Origin: an uncultured Lachnospiraceae bacterium
GTDB taxonomy: Bacteria > Bacillota > Clostridia > Lachnospirales > Lachnospiraceae
Direction: 5' to 3'
DNA length: 64,000 nt
Assembly: GCA_902476645.1 (NCBI GenBank)
Contig: CABSEG010000002.1
Span: forward strand, 49,056-113,055
Part shown: positions 53,531 to 62,542 of the stretch, in pieces
Layout: each line of letters opens with the position of its first letter
Position numbering within the stretch: position 1 is the first letter of the stretch
Made by a program: the position numbers and the translations under genes
Notes under the pieces: model-generated
Database searches by the model: none
What the model was told of the DNA's origin: nothing
The model's input: only the letters and a program-made list of their open reading frames with translations

Positions 53531-54693
53531 AGTTTCTCCTTACATACATCCAGTATTCTTTCCGCCACGTATTTACAGGCCTCTCCTGTCTCGCAGCTGC
53601 CCATATACTGATGATGTTTTCTTATTTTTTCCCGCGCTCTTTGCGGTTGATAGGCCCGGATTTGTTCCTCCAGCTCAGATTGGGTAAAAGACAGATCAAA
53701 AGGCCACTCATGAATATCTACATAAAAACCGGTCTTTTCTAAGTATTCCTCCAAATCAGGAACATACAGAAAACAGGGACGAAACAAAAAAGAATAGTCC
53801 CAGATGGCAGAAGAATAGTCTGTAATCAAAAGATCGGCGGCTCCCAAAAGCTCCTGCATATCCGGATATCCTCTCACATCCATCACCCGTTTCCCGTGAA
53901 CATGAAGACGCATCTGCTCTGTCTGATAGCGATGGGGACGGTACAGAAATCTCCAGCTCTCCCCATTCTGCTCCAAAAGCTCCAACAAACGATCCGCATC
54001 CAGTGTCACCTGCGCGGAAGGGTTCCGGTATGTGGGCGCATAAAGAACGATCTTCTCCTCCGCTCCTATCCCGCAGCGCTCCCGCACTGTCTTTTCGTAC
54101 AATTCCGTGTCCATGGAAACCAATCTGTCGTTTCTGGGCATTCCCACTTCCAATACTTCTCCCTGATAGCAGAAAGCTTCCCGGAACAAAAGCTGTGTGG
54201 CCTTTGTGCAGCTTGAGACAAACAGGCTGATATTTTCTGCGCAAAAATGAATCCTCTTCTTTTGCACCCACCCTATGTTTGTCTGAGCGCTTTCGATCTT
54301 TTTGTAGGCGCCTCCCCCGTGCCAGGTATTAATCAGATACTGTTTTTTGCGAAAGGGAAACCAGGGCGCATAAGATCCCCCTGTGACCACCACTCTGGAG
54401 GTCAAAAGCCAGTAAAAGGATTTTAGACTGTAATGCCTGCAAAAACGAATCTCTCTGTGTTCTCTTTCCCGATAGACTTCTGGCTCCGCGACCACCCAGC
54501 ACAACTGAAATCTGCCGGGAATATGGTGGTACAAATATTCACAGATATACTTTAAGTTACAGGAGTACTCATAAGTGCTTCCTCCCGTCAACCCTGTAAA
54601 CGTCACCCTGTCGTTTCGGATCCGAAACAGCCGCAGAGGCAGCAGCAATCCTCTCAGACAAATGGAATATATCAGCTTTAAAAGACTCCTCAT
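53527..54693 (-). CDS. CDP-glycerol/CDP-ribitol phosphotransferase, copy 4 (divergent)
   Basis: A 388-residue member with NTWHGGGAYKKIES, IVLYAPTYRNPSAQ, RFLYRPHRYQ in place of the KHHP motif, and LLITDYSSAIWDYSFLFRPC. It is less like the other three than they are like each other and lies ahead of the exporter, so it may add the first polyol phosphate (a primer role), as TagB does. The frame is open to 54732, but GGGAG lies five bases before the ATG at 54693, which sits one base after the pyruvyl transferase stop. Confidence 0.88.
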   Translation of the reverse strand: MRSLLKLIYSICLRGLLLPLRLFRIRNDRVTFTGLTGGSTYEYSCNLKYICEYLYHHIPGRFQLCWVVAEPEVYREREHREIRFCRHYSLKSFYWLLTSRVVVTGGSYAPWFPFRKKQYLINTWHGGGAYKKIESAQTNIGWVQKKRIHFCAENISLFVSSCTKATQLLFREAFCYQGEVLEVGMPRNDRLVSMDTELYEKTVRERCGIGAEEKIVLYAPTYRNPSAQVTLDADRLLELLEQNGESWRFLYRPHRYQTEQMRLHVHGKRVMDVRGYPDMQELLGAADLLITDYSSAIWDYSFLFRPCFLYVPDLEEYLEKTGFYVDIHEWPFDLSFTQSELEEQIRAYQPQRAREKIRKHHQYMGSCETGEACKYVAERILDVCKEKL

Positions 54694-54694
54694 G

Positions 54695-56050
54695 TCATCT
54701 CCCTCTGACCTTTCTGTACATCTTTTTTGCAAAAGTAAGGCAAAGACCTTCTTTTCTCTCCTGCAATTCTTTTCTCAAAGTACGGTTTTCCAGCGTCATC
54801 CAGGTATCATACCAGGATAAAATCTGAGCTTGCTCCTTGTGTGGTCTGGTAAACAGAGAATGAATAGGTGGACAGAGGGTGATCTTTTCCAGTTTCCGGT
54901 CAAATGGAAGCTTGTTTTCCGTTTGTCTCCCGTCATAGACATGCTCCAGGCCATTTTCTTCCAGAAAACGAATATAATGCTCAAACCGCGCCACATGCCC
55001 CTTGCACACAGATGAAAAATCTGCCCTGGCATAGATTTCAAAAATATCTGTCTCCCCGGTTATATCGCGAATCCACATATGGGGAATCTGATGGTACTCA
55101 GCCAATTCCCTCACTCTGGAATCACAGGCGAAAATAAAGCATGGTGTCCCCGACAATACAGCGGCAATGTTCCCATGTATCCTACTTCCAAAGGAAAACT
55201 GTGCTTGTCTTAAAAAATCCAGCCACGCAGGTACATTGGTGAAAGCCCGTACCCGGTCCTGTAAAAAAGGCTCGTCAGAGGGTAGCGTAGGATATCCTTC
55301 CGGAAAGTACTTATGCTTAGACAGCGTAAGCGGCACTCCCGCATAGAGCAAGGCCACGTCAGCCAAATTCTGAGGCAGGAAATAATGATTTGGCAGTCGT
55401 TTCATGCTCTCATTCATAAACTGATGAAAGATCTCAGGAAGTGGGGGCTTCCGGTTGGTACACACCAGGGAATCCCGGGTAAGTTCCCCTTCACGTGGCT
55501 TTGGAAGCTGATCTCCAAACAGAAACATGGACGGACATCCTGTCACCGTGAAATCGCTCTCTTCCCTAAAGCCCAGCTTTTTTAGATAGGAGGCCGTCAT
55601 CTCTCCCCGGACTCCGATTTTGGCAGATTTTCTGAGAATACTTTTCACAAACCTTTTTGCTTCCCGGTCAAAGGGAAACGCCTGATGAAAACCTTCATCA
55701 ATGGCTGCCTGCACTCCCACTCCAATCACCACGCAGGGGATAGAAAGCTGATCCACAAGGTCTGCCAAATAACCCAATTCCCTTCGAAATTCCTGACGAA
55801 AGGCATTGGCCAGGGGAATCACAAAGCAATCATAGGTCTCATTGATTTGTCCCGCCTCCCGGCCTGAAAAGACATGATCGGTGCGTACCGTGTCAATCTG
55901 TGTCTCCTCATCCGTCATGAAAGTCCGAAAGAGACTGAAAGGAAAGATCATATTTCCGGAATTGCCGCCTATGGTATTGTCCCGTATCATTCTCTTGGGA
56001 TCTACGCTGTCTAAAGGCGAAACCGCCGCCCTCATCAGTATTCGCTTCAT
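54695..56050 (-). CDS. Polysaccharide pyruvyl transferase family protein
   Basis: A 451-residue protein that should attach a pyruvate ketal, from phosphoenolpyruvate, to a sugar. IGGNSGNMIFPFSLFRTF, IGVGVQAAID, KIGVRGEMTASYLKKLGF, VTGCPSMFLFG and SFGSRIHGNIAAVLSGTPCFIFACDSRVRELAEYH are the segments of the PS_pyruv_trans family, the last holding the basic residues of the PEP site. Pyruvate would add negative charge to the polymer. It is led by its own promoter (TTGCAT-17-TATAAT), so it and the teichoic-type genes after it may be expressed as a sub-operon. Confidence 0.88.
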   Translation of the reverse strand: MKRILMRAAVSPLDSVDPKRMIRDNTIGGNSGNMIFPFSLFRTFMTDEETQIDTVRTDHVFSGREAGQINETYDCFVIPLANAFRQEFRRELGYLADLVDQLSIPCVVIGVGVQAAIDEGFHQAFPFDREAKRFVKSILRKSAKIGVRGEMTASYLKKLGFREESDFTVTGCPSMFLFGDQLPKPREGELTRDSLVCTNRKPPLPEIFHQFMNESMKRLPNHYFLPQNLADVALLYAGVPLTLSKHKYFPEGYPTLPSDEPFLQDRVRAFTNVPAWLDFLRQAQFSFGSRIHGNIAAVLSGTPCFIFACDSRVRELAEYHQIPHMWIRDITGETDIFEIYARADFSSVCKGHVARFEHYIRFLEENGLEHVYDGRQTENKLPFDRKLEKITLCPPIHSLFTRPHKEQAQILSWYDTWMTLENRTLRKELQERKEGLCLTFAKKMYRKVRGR

Positions 56051-56085
56051 GACAATTTCCTTTCTTTTCCATGAAATATCATAAT

Positions 56086-56114
56086 ATTATAGCATAGGAT
56101 TTCCTCTTATGCAA
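56086..56114 (-). promoter_or_regulatory. Predicted internal promoter ahead of the pyruvyl transferase/teichoic-type genes
   Basis: On the minus strand TTGCAT (56109-56114) and a perfect TATAAT (56086-56091), preceded by TGC as an extended -10, are 17 bases apart. The -35 box lies inside the last codons of the upstream GT2 gene. Confidence 0.7.
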
Positions 56115-56889
56115 AGTATTTCAGCAATCCATGAATGGCATACCAAAAAAAATAATAAGTGGACCGAAAAGGGCCAAATCCCATATAACGGTATACCTTA
56201 AACGTCATAGCTGCGGAATGCAACTTGCTACCGGACTTGCCGCTGTCGGTTAACCGATAGTAAAGCAGCGGTTCATCGATACCCACCGCAGTCCCATACT
56301 TCTTCAACACCCGAAGCCAGGTGATATAATCTTCATGACTGTCCTCGTGCTGCATGGGAAATTCCAGAGCAATCTCCTTAAGCATTAACACAGAGGAACA
56401 ATTAATCAGATTCTGACGAAGCATCCTTCGATATGAAATCTTTTCCGGAACTCCAATATAGCGCCCTGCATCGCTTCCATCCGGCTTCACAAGCCGTCTT
56501 CCCGTAGAACATAAAACCGCCTGAGTTTGCTCCATAAGCTCTACCTGTTTTTTCAGCTTTCCCCTGGCCCACCAGTCATCCGCATCCAGAAACGCCACAT
56601 AGCGCCCCTTTGCCATGGCAACTCCCCGGTTACGGCTTCCGGATGCCCCCAAATTTTCAGAATTCCGGACATAGCGAAGCACAGGGGGGGTTCCCCTGTA
56701 CTTATCTACCACTTCATTTAATTGATCCGGCGAGCAGTCATCTACAATGATCAGTTCTAAAGGAACCTCCTGCTCCAGCACGGATCGGATAGCCTGCTCT
56801 ATGGTGCTCCTGCATCCATAGGCCGGCATAATAACCGAAACTAGCGGTCCTTCCCATCTTTTTCCTTCGTTGCCGCCGTTACCTGCCAC
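56107..56889 (-). CDS. Glycosyltransferase family 2
   Basis: A 260-residue enzyme with VSVIMPAYGCRSTIEQAIRSVL, VDDCSPDQ, NLGASGSRNRG and FLDADDWWARGKL, the full GT2 motif order, and EDYITWLRVLKKYG as acceptor region. The most likely start is GTG at 56889 with AAGGAG seven bases before it, so it overlaps the sugar transferase by 49 bases; no better start lies inside. It probably adds the second sugar after the initiating transferase, judging by order. Confidence 0.87.
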   Translation of the reverse strand: MAGNGGNEGKRWEGPLVSVIMPAYGCRSTIEQAIRSVLEQEVPLELIIVDDCSPDQLNEVVDKYRGTPPVLRYVRNSENLGASGSRNRGVAMAKGRYVAFLDADDWWARGKLKKQVELMEQTQAVLCSTGRRLVKPDGSDAGRYIGVPEKISYRRMLRQNLINCSSVLMLKEIALEFPMQHEDSHEDYITWLRVLKKYGTAVGIDEPLLYYRLTDSGKSGSKLHSAAMTFKVYRYMGFGPFRSTYYFFWYAIHGLLKYFA

Positions 56890-58229
56890 TGCTCCACTCC
56901 TTCTGTATTCTCTTTCTGAAACAGGATCTTAAAGGTGAGACATATCAGCTTCAGATCCAGCACAATGGAATAATTCTCAATATACGTCAAATCCAACTTC
57001 AGCTTATCGTATGGGGTAGTGTTATACTTGCCATACACTTGGGCGTATCCGGTCAGGCCTGCTTTCACCTTCAGGCGATAATCAAACTCCGGAATCAGTT
57101 CCTTATATTCCTTGGCAATCTGCGGCCGCTCCGGTCTTGGACCCACCAATGACATGTCTCCCTTTAAGATGTTAATCAGCTGGGGCAGCTCATCAAAATG
57201 AATATTTCTCAGCACCCGCCCCACTGGCGTAATCCGGCTGTCGCCTTTCATAGCAAGTCTTGCCCCTTTAACCTCAGAGTCTACCCTCATACTGCGAAAT
57301 TTCAATACCTGAAAAATCTTTCCATCTATAGTTAAGCGCTCCTGCTTGTAGAACACGGGACCTCCGTCATAGGCCTTAATTAAAATGGCAATCACCAGCA
57401 TAAACGGAGATGCGATCACCAGACCTGCCAAAGAAACCAGAAGATCCATGGCTCTTTTTGCAAACCTCTGCTCTACGGTCAACCTTCTGTTACGGAACAA
57501 CATCAGAGGCGTATCAAACAGATGAATGTTATCCGCGCTTTGCAACATCACGTCTGAGATCTTTGGGATACTGTAACAGCGAATGTCTTTTTCAAAGCAA
57601 TGTTTTAAAAACACATTTCTCTCATGGGAGGGGATATCCCCAATGATGACAGCCCGATAACCGTCAATCTTCTTTAAAATCTCCTTCTCGCCCCTGCTGA
57701 TGTGAATGGTCTCCTGAATATCGTACTTGTCTTCTCTGGTTCCCACTTTGCGCATCAAATCCACCGGGCTATAGTCTCCGTAGATCAAAAGCATTTTGCG
57801 GGGAGGATAGATTCTGGCATAGATCCAGCGCATAAAGACTACCCACAGTACCACGATACACACATCAAACACAGTCATCTGCAGAATGGGCAGCAAAAAT
57901 TTCGTAAACTTCCATCTTCCGATCAGACACAGCTGCAGATAGGTGATACTGTTTACACAGAGCACAGACAGAATCTGAGAGTACAGCACGTCAAACACCC
58001 TCAGATATCCAACCTTAAAACCGCCATAAACTTTATAAAAAAGAAACAGCAAAAACGCATACTGTCCGACTACCACAAAATTTCCACGATACCAGAAGGT
58101 CTCACCGATAACCCCTTCCTTGGCATAATAGGTAAACCAGATAAAGGCAAACACTGCCGTCTGCACACCCAGAATAAAGGCAGACGCAAGAAACATGATC
58201 AGACGCTTATACTGTTCTCTTCTTTCCAT
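56841..58229 (-). CDS. Initiating polyprenyl-phosphate sugar-1-phosphate transferase (bacterial sugar transferase, PHPT type)
   Basis: Starts the lipid-linked glycan by moving a sugar phosphate from a UDP-sugar to undecaprenyl phosphate. The 462-residue protein has four N-terminal helices (about 12-32, 50-68, 78-100, 112-132), a nucleotide-binding-like middle region (150-240), and a C-terminal bacterial sugar transferase domain: KRAMDLLVSLAGLVIASP at 258-275, PVFYKQERLTIDGKIFQVLKFRSM at 291-314, FDELPQLINILKGDMSLVGPRPE at 345-367. The last is diagnostic. Length and layout match WcaJ/CpsE. It is followed by the overlapping GT2. A weak TTGTGT-17-TAAGAT lies in the 104 bases upstream. Confidence 0.93.
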   Translation of the reverse strand: MERREQYKRLIMFLASAFILGVQTAVFAFIWFTYYAKEGVIGETFWYRGNFVVVGQYAFLLFLFYKVYGGFKVGYLRVFDVLYSQILSVLCVNSITYLQLCLIGRWKFTKFLLPILQMTVFDVCIVVLWVVFMRWIYARIYPPRKMLLIYGDYSPVDLMRKVGTREDKYDIQETIHISRGEKEILKKIDGYRAVIIGDIPSHERNVFLKHCFEKDIRCYSIPKISDVMLQSADNIHLFDTPLMLFRNRRLTVEQRFAKRAMDLLVSLAGLVIASPFMLVIAILIKAYDGGPVFYKQERLTIDGKIFQVLKFRSMRVDSEVKGARLAMKGDSRITPVGRVLRNIHFDELPQLINILKGDMSLVGPRPERPQIAKEYKELIPEFDYRLKVKAGLTGYAQVYGKYNTTPYDKLKLDLTYIENYSIVLDLKLICLTFKILFQKENTEGVEQWQVTAATKEKDGKDR

Positions 58230-58333
58230 ACTTTTTACCTCAACATCTATGATCTTGTATTTCCTTTTTTGCAGCTACGCGTATATCTTACAACAAAATT
58301 TCAAAAAACACAACAAGAAAGGTTCTGGCAATC

Positions 58334-59107
58334 CTAGGCAACCTGAAAAATCGTGTAAGCCTCTGTTCCTGATACAGGAATACAACCGTATTTTCTCATA
58401 TTCTCCTCGTTGGCCACTTCATTGGATAAAACCACATAATCCACCTGCTGCCGCTTAAAAAATTTCTTTACCCGCCTTTTTAACTGAACACTGCCCGTAT
58501 GAGCGAGCCTCAGCCCTGCTTTCATACGCTTATCCTGGTCCTCGCCTCTGGCATAGCGCAAATATGCCTTTCTTCCTGCGGAAAGCCGGATGGAAGGATC
58601 CACCTGGCGAATACGAAGGGCCACAAACTCATCGCAGAGAATCACCGGCTCTTTCATTTCCCTGCAGTCAGACAGTGCCTGGGCCAATTCCAGTATACGA
58701 TTCTCCACCCCGTATTTATTCTCCGGAACCTGGATTTCCGCTTCTGTCAGGTATGTTTTTCCCAAAAATCCGGCCCCGAAAAAGACAACGGCCAGCACCG
58801 CCAGCTTCAAAATTTTCCCTGGCATCCGCTCCCTGACCTTGGCCGCTAAAAGCGCGCAGCCCGGAATCACCGGCACCATCCACAGGAACCGATAATACTC
58901 ATTTTTGATTCCAAAGCTTTGGCAAAGCTTATAAAACCAGTCATTACAAATCATGGCCAACATCAGTAGGGCAACCCCTATATAGACCCGTTCTCTTTTT
59001 TTACCTTTGATCAAAAATACAACCACAGCCAAACAAAAAAATATCGGAAAGAAAAAAGTGCCAAAATATTCCTGAATGACCTCCACTACTGTCTCTACAT
59101 TATTCAT
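58334..59107 (-). CDS. Hypothetical membrane protein with soluble C-terminal domain
   Basis: A 257-residue protein. Helices lie at about 14-31, 37-55, 65-84 and 96-115 (FGTFFFPIFFCLAVVVFLI is the first), with the segment NEYYRFLWMVPVIPGCALLAAK, then about 140 soluble residues ending in TEAYTIFQV. The layout resembles the last helices and tail of GT-C proteins, so it may work with the DUF6077-like product that precedes it. The frame stays open to 59392, overlapping that gene, but GGAGG stands six bases before the ATG at 59107. A second ATG lies two codons upstream directly after GGAGG. I do not recognise a named family. Confidence 0.65.
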   Translation of the reverse strand: MNNVETVVEVIQEYFGTFFFPIFFCLAVVVFLIKGKKRERVYIGVALLMLAMICNDWFYKLCQSFGIKNEYYRFLWMVPVIPGCALLAAKVRERMPGKILKLAVLAVVFFGAGFLGKTYLTEAEIQVPENKYGVENRILELAQALSDCREMKEPVILCDEFVALRIRQVDPSIRLSAGRKAYLRYARGEDQDKRMKAGLRLAHTGSVQLKRRVKKFFKRQQVDYVVLSNEVANEENMRKYGCIPVSGTEAYTIFQVA

Positions 59108-59133
59108 TTGCATCCTCCAATCTGTACGTTTCG

Positions 59134-60204
59134 CTATACGTGCAACCGAAAAGCTCCGCTGCCTGACAAAAGATAAGCTCCCAGATAGAGCAGGCAGGGC
59201 ACCAGACATAAGAGGAAGCTTCCGATTCTCCGGTGTCCCTTGCAAACGATTGCTCTTCCAATCAACATTGCGCCCACCAGAGCTGGGGCTGTTGTCATAG
59301 CAGACATGGAAATCGTAGGGGCGGCTGCCATCAAAATTCCAAGGTAGATCCACCATTTCTTTCGGTCCCGCTTTTTCCAGATCCACATACAAGCCAAAAA
59401 CAGCGCCGGAAGAACAACATTGGCACAGTACGCCTTGGCTTCATAGGAACGTAACAGCAAAAATTCCGAGGTAGTATACATCGTGCGAAAGAAAAAGTTC
59501 AGACCAATTCCCAACAACACTACCCAACAACCGTTTTCTGCTTTCCTTCTTGGAAAAAACAAGCGGCCCAGCTCATATAAAATGCTGTTTGCCAGAAGCG
59601 CACACAGAGCTCCCACCCCATAGCGCATAAACAAAATGGGCGTTAAATGCAAAGCCTGACACCAGATGGCCCAATTCATATAAAATCCAGACAATGCGTA
59701 ACGAACAGGCAGAGCCTCCTCTTTCATTCCCGTGACCGCATTGTATACAAACATGGTATCTGTGTGAACGCCAGTTCCCACCGCTCCGATATAATACTGG
59801 GTGTCATATCCGTTGTATCCGTACCGCACCATGTAATAAACCTGAAACCCCATCAGTAAAAGCACACAGATCGCAAGAACAGCTTCCCACGGATGTCTTC
59901 GCTTCCTTCTGCATGAAGCCAGCAGGGCAATTCCCCACATCTTTCTGCAGACAATCAAAGAAAGGAGCCCCAATATCAGGCAGATGGCCAGCCATCAAAT
60001 TCCCAAAAAGGAAAGACGCGTCTTTGCCATCATGCAGGGAAGGTACAAAATCTGAAACAGCGCAAAATACGTAAAAAATCCAAAAATCAAAGCCCAGGTC
60101 AGACGGAATCTCTGCCGAAGCAAAAAGAGTCCCAGAGATCCAAAGGCGATAAACAGATAGAGGAGCACCAGCAAGGCCAGCGCACACATCATAAGTTCTT
60201 TCAT
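59134..60204 (-). pseudogene. DUF6077-like membrane protein gene interrupted by one in-frame TGA
   Basis: Two open segments in the same frame, 59995-60204 (69 codons, three N-terminal hydrophobic stretches) and 59134-59994, are divided by a single TGA at 59995-59997. Downstream of the TGA the same frame goes on at once with WLAICLILGLLSLIVCRK, a membrane helix, and then HPWEAVLAICVLLLMGFQVYY, GYDTQYYIGAVGT and TDTMFVYN, the pattern of DUF6077 proteins. Only the first segment has a proper start: AGAAGGGAG ahead of the ATG at 60204. The second could begin only at a TTG (59973) without a good ribosome site. This points to a recent nonsense change or a sequencing error. Otherwise a GT-C-like multi-pass protein in the DUF2142 gene set. 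Confidence 0.7.
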
Positions 60205-60220
60205 GGAAGTCTCCCTTCTC

Positions 60221-62185
60221 CTATCTGGAAATGATTGTCACAAACACCGTAGTTAAGGTCAAAATCTGAAGCAGGCCCATTCCCCATACAAGAACCCCGT
60301 CCCAGTTTTCCTGAAGGAACCATCGCTTTCCCCGAAAGGCCAGCAGCAGTACAAAAAGCGCAGGAAGAAAATATCTGCCCTGAACCCCCTGAAGTACAGG
60401 ACTGTACACCGAGGTATAGGCCAATAGCATACTCAGACAGGCCGCAAACGCCACTCCCAAAAAGATCAATACAACCAGACACCTTTGCCAGAGTTTCAAA
60501 AAGATGCTCTTCTTCCCTTCTTTAAGTGCAGCCAGGATCAGGATGATCAAAAAGCCCCACAAAATCCAGTAGGGAATCCTGATATCAAAATAGGTGCATA
60601 AATATCTCCCTATCATAGTGCCCAGATAATCCTTTCCCAATTCCACCAGAGAATTCCAGAAGACGCCCAACGTCTCCAAAGGCTTCTGCAACACGTAAGA
60701 CAATGTATATGCCGGCTCATCCCCCCACGGTACCGTCCATTCCTGCCTGCTAAGGATATCTACGGTCTTGGTGGCCCTCACGGCTGCAGTTGCCAGCAGG
60801 CCTCCTAAAATGGCCGCGCCTACGCCGCACCAGATACCGAAGCGAAATCGGTATTTCTCCCTGGGAATCAACAGCAGCAGCAGGGCCAAAAATACATAGA
60901 CTATTTTAACCGGAAGCAAGACAGCCATACAGACCATGGAAGGAATCCAGTCCCATACGGATACCTGCTCTTTTTCAAAGGCCAGGTAGAGCACATGGGC
61001 TGCCATAAGAAAGGAAAAGGCTAAAATCATGGTATCATAGGTGATCACAGCAGCCTGCTGCATACACATGGGCAAACAGGCCACAAAGAACAACAGACGC
61101 TTTCCGAAGGGTAATACACGTATGGCCAAATACCCAACCCACAGATAAAACAACAGCCCGAACAATCTGGCCAGCCCATAAAGCCACAGCCCATTCAGGC
61201 CCGCCAATCTGGCCAGTGTAATACCAAGAGCCTGGGGCAGATAGAGGATAGGATTTTCCTTTAACGGGGTCCTAAGCTTTCCCTCTCCCTGGGCCAAATC
61301 AGTATTTCCCAGATTTTCCAGACTTCTTAACACAGAATCCCGGTCGGGAATCCTCATAAGGCCGTAGCGTTCCGGCACATCTTCCGCCCTGGCGGGAACG
61401 TATCCTTGCGCATCCACAGCTTCTTTCCCCAGAAACCGGTTGGACAGGGCATAAGCGGTGGCCATATGTCTGGTCTCATCCGGTCCCGATGTCAGGGGAA
61501 TCCCGGTCAGGTACAAAAGTCCCAAAATCAACCCCACAGGGAAAAATAGCCTTTGCAAATTCCATTTTCTGAATATTCCAAGAAAAATCACCCCCATCAA
61601 AAGGGCGAACCCTGCCGAGAGCAACAGGTACATCTGCCGTACTCCATATGCACGCTCTCCCCGTACCTCAAACGCGAGGGCCCTTGGTTTTTCCCGGCCA
61701 TTTACCCTGAGTCCGGAATCTTGTGTCTTTTTCGCCAGGCGCAGGCCCAGCCCCTCTCCCTTTGCCCCCTTTGTTTCCACACAGATCACATAGGATTTTC
61801 CCCCGGTATGCTCCACAGGCTTATGAAGCCCCAGAGGGGTGGCCTCATTCGGACTTAGTCTGGCACTTTCCACCTGCCACTCCTGCAAAAGGTCCCCTTC
61901 CTTTTCTTCCAGCCTTACTGTTACCAGGCAATCGGGGACAGGCTCTTTTACAGCAAACCAGATACCCACTTGTTCCAAGGCCGAACCTTCTATCTTAAAT
62001 TCTTGCTGAATCTGTTTGCCGTCCTTTAGTGGCAGGAGCTTTTTGGTGGCACTTCGCTCCAGTTGCAGCATGGGCTTGGATACCGCGGGCACAACCCGGT
62101 ACTTATACAGAAAACCCCAGAGTACCAAAAGCCCAAGCACTGTGGCAATCAGCCAAATCCATCTAATCCGCTTTTCCTTGCTCAT
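60221..62185 (-). CDS. DUF2142 family multi-pass membrane protein (GT-C-like)
   Basis: A 654-residue protein. A first helix at about 8-26 is followed by some 165 soluble residues with beta character, outside the cell, then about 11 helices. The DUF2142 markers are all visible: GPDETRHMATAYALS, with the acidic pair near 240, EGKLRTPLKENPILYLPQALG, then CLPMCMQQAAVITYDTMILAFSFLM. DUF2142 proteins accompany surface polysaccharide genes and share the GT-C layout. The start overlaps the DUF2304 gene by 23 bases. With the GT2 enzyme at 62543 and DUF2304 it forms a repeated gene set seen in Clostridia, perhaps a lipid-linked sugar transfer system. Confidence 0.85.
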   Translation of the reverse strand: MSKEKRIRWIWLIATVLGLLVLWGFLYKYRVVPAVSKPMLQLERSATKKLLPLKDGKQIQQEFKIEGSALEQVGIWFAVKEPVPDCLVTVRLEEKEGDLLQEWQVESARLSPNEATPLGLHKPVEHTGGKSYVICVETKGAKGEGLGLRLAKKTQDSGLRVNGREKPRALAFEVRGERAYGVRQMYLLLSAGFALLMGVIFLGIFRKWNLQRLFFPVGLILGLLYLTGIPLTSGPDETRHMATAYALSNRFLGKEAVDAQGYVPARAEDVPERYGLMRIPDRDSVLRSLENLGNTDLAQGEGKLRTPLKENPILYLPQALGITLARLAGLNGLWLYGLARLFGLLFYLWVGYLAIRVLPFGKRLLFFVACLPMCMQQAAVITYDTMILAFSFLMAAHVLYLAFEKEQVSVWDWIPSMVCMAVLLPVKIVYVFLALLLLLIPREKYRFRFGIWCGVGAAILGGLLATAAVRATKTVDILSRQEWTVPWGDEPAYTLSYVLQKPLETLGVFWNSLVELGKDYLGTMIGRYLCTYFDIRIPYWILWGFLIILILAALKEGKKSIFLKLWQRCLVVLIFLGVAFAACLSMLLAYTSVYSPVLQGVQGRYFLPALFVLLLAFRGKRWFLQENWDGVLVWGMGLLQILTLTTVFVTIISR

Positions 62186-62534
62186 CCTCTTCCCCCTTCT
62201 CGGCTGTCAGCGCCTCCTCTACCGCAATTTTCCTGGCCAGCGCTTCCACTTGGCTTTCCAATCTGGAAATCACCACACTGTTTAAAAAACATTTCACCAG
62301 AAGGGCAAAAATCATAAATAGAAAAATCAGGTTGACCGGGGCCTGAAACCCCATCAAATCCGAAAAAAAGGCCGGAATCCCAGGAAATACGCTAAACATC
62401 AGACAGATTCCGGAGAGCAGAATCCAAAAGACCGAATATTCAATTTTCATCCTGGACTGTCTGATTTTTCTCAGGATATACCCTGTGGTAAAACAGGAGC
62501 CGATAATCAGTACCACTCGTAACGCGATTGACAT
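62163..62534 (-). CDS. DUF2304 family small membrane protein
   Basis: A 123-residue protein with three hydrophobic helices (about 3-20, 33-52 and 68-88) and an acidic, coiled-coil-like tail (SVVISRLESQVEALARKIA). MKIEYSVFWILLSGICLMFS and the spacing of helices match DUF2304, which is usually encoded beside a DPM-like GT2. It may anchor the short GT2 to the membrane or help flip its product, as small GtrA-type proteins do; this role is inferred. It lies eight bases after the GT2 stop and overlaps the DUF2142 gene. Confidence 0.85.
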   Translation of the reverse strand: MSIALRVVLIIGSCFTTGYILRKIRQSRMKIEYSVFWILLSGICLMFSVFPGIPAFFSDLMGFQAPVNLIFLFMIFALLVKCFLNSVVISRLESQVEALARKIAVEEALTAEKGEEDEQGKAD

Positions 62535-62542
62535 GTTCTCCC

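Noticed and set aside
58334..59392. Frameshifted fusion of the 58334 gene with the DUF6077-like gene
   Set aside because: GGAGG lies six bases before the ATG at 59107, 26 bases after the upstream stop, so a separate gene is well supported; the further upstream open frame overlaps coding sequence and has no membrane pattern.
59995..59997. TGA as a selenocysteine codon
   Set aside because: No selenoprotein family match, the codon sits at the edge of a membrane helix in a DUF6077-like protein, and no clear SECIS-like hairpin was recognised next to it. A nonsense change is simpler.
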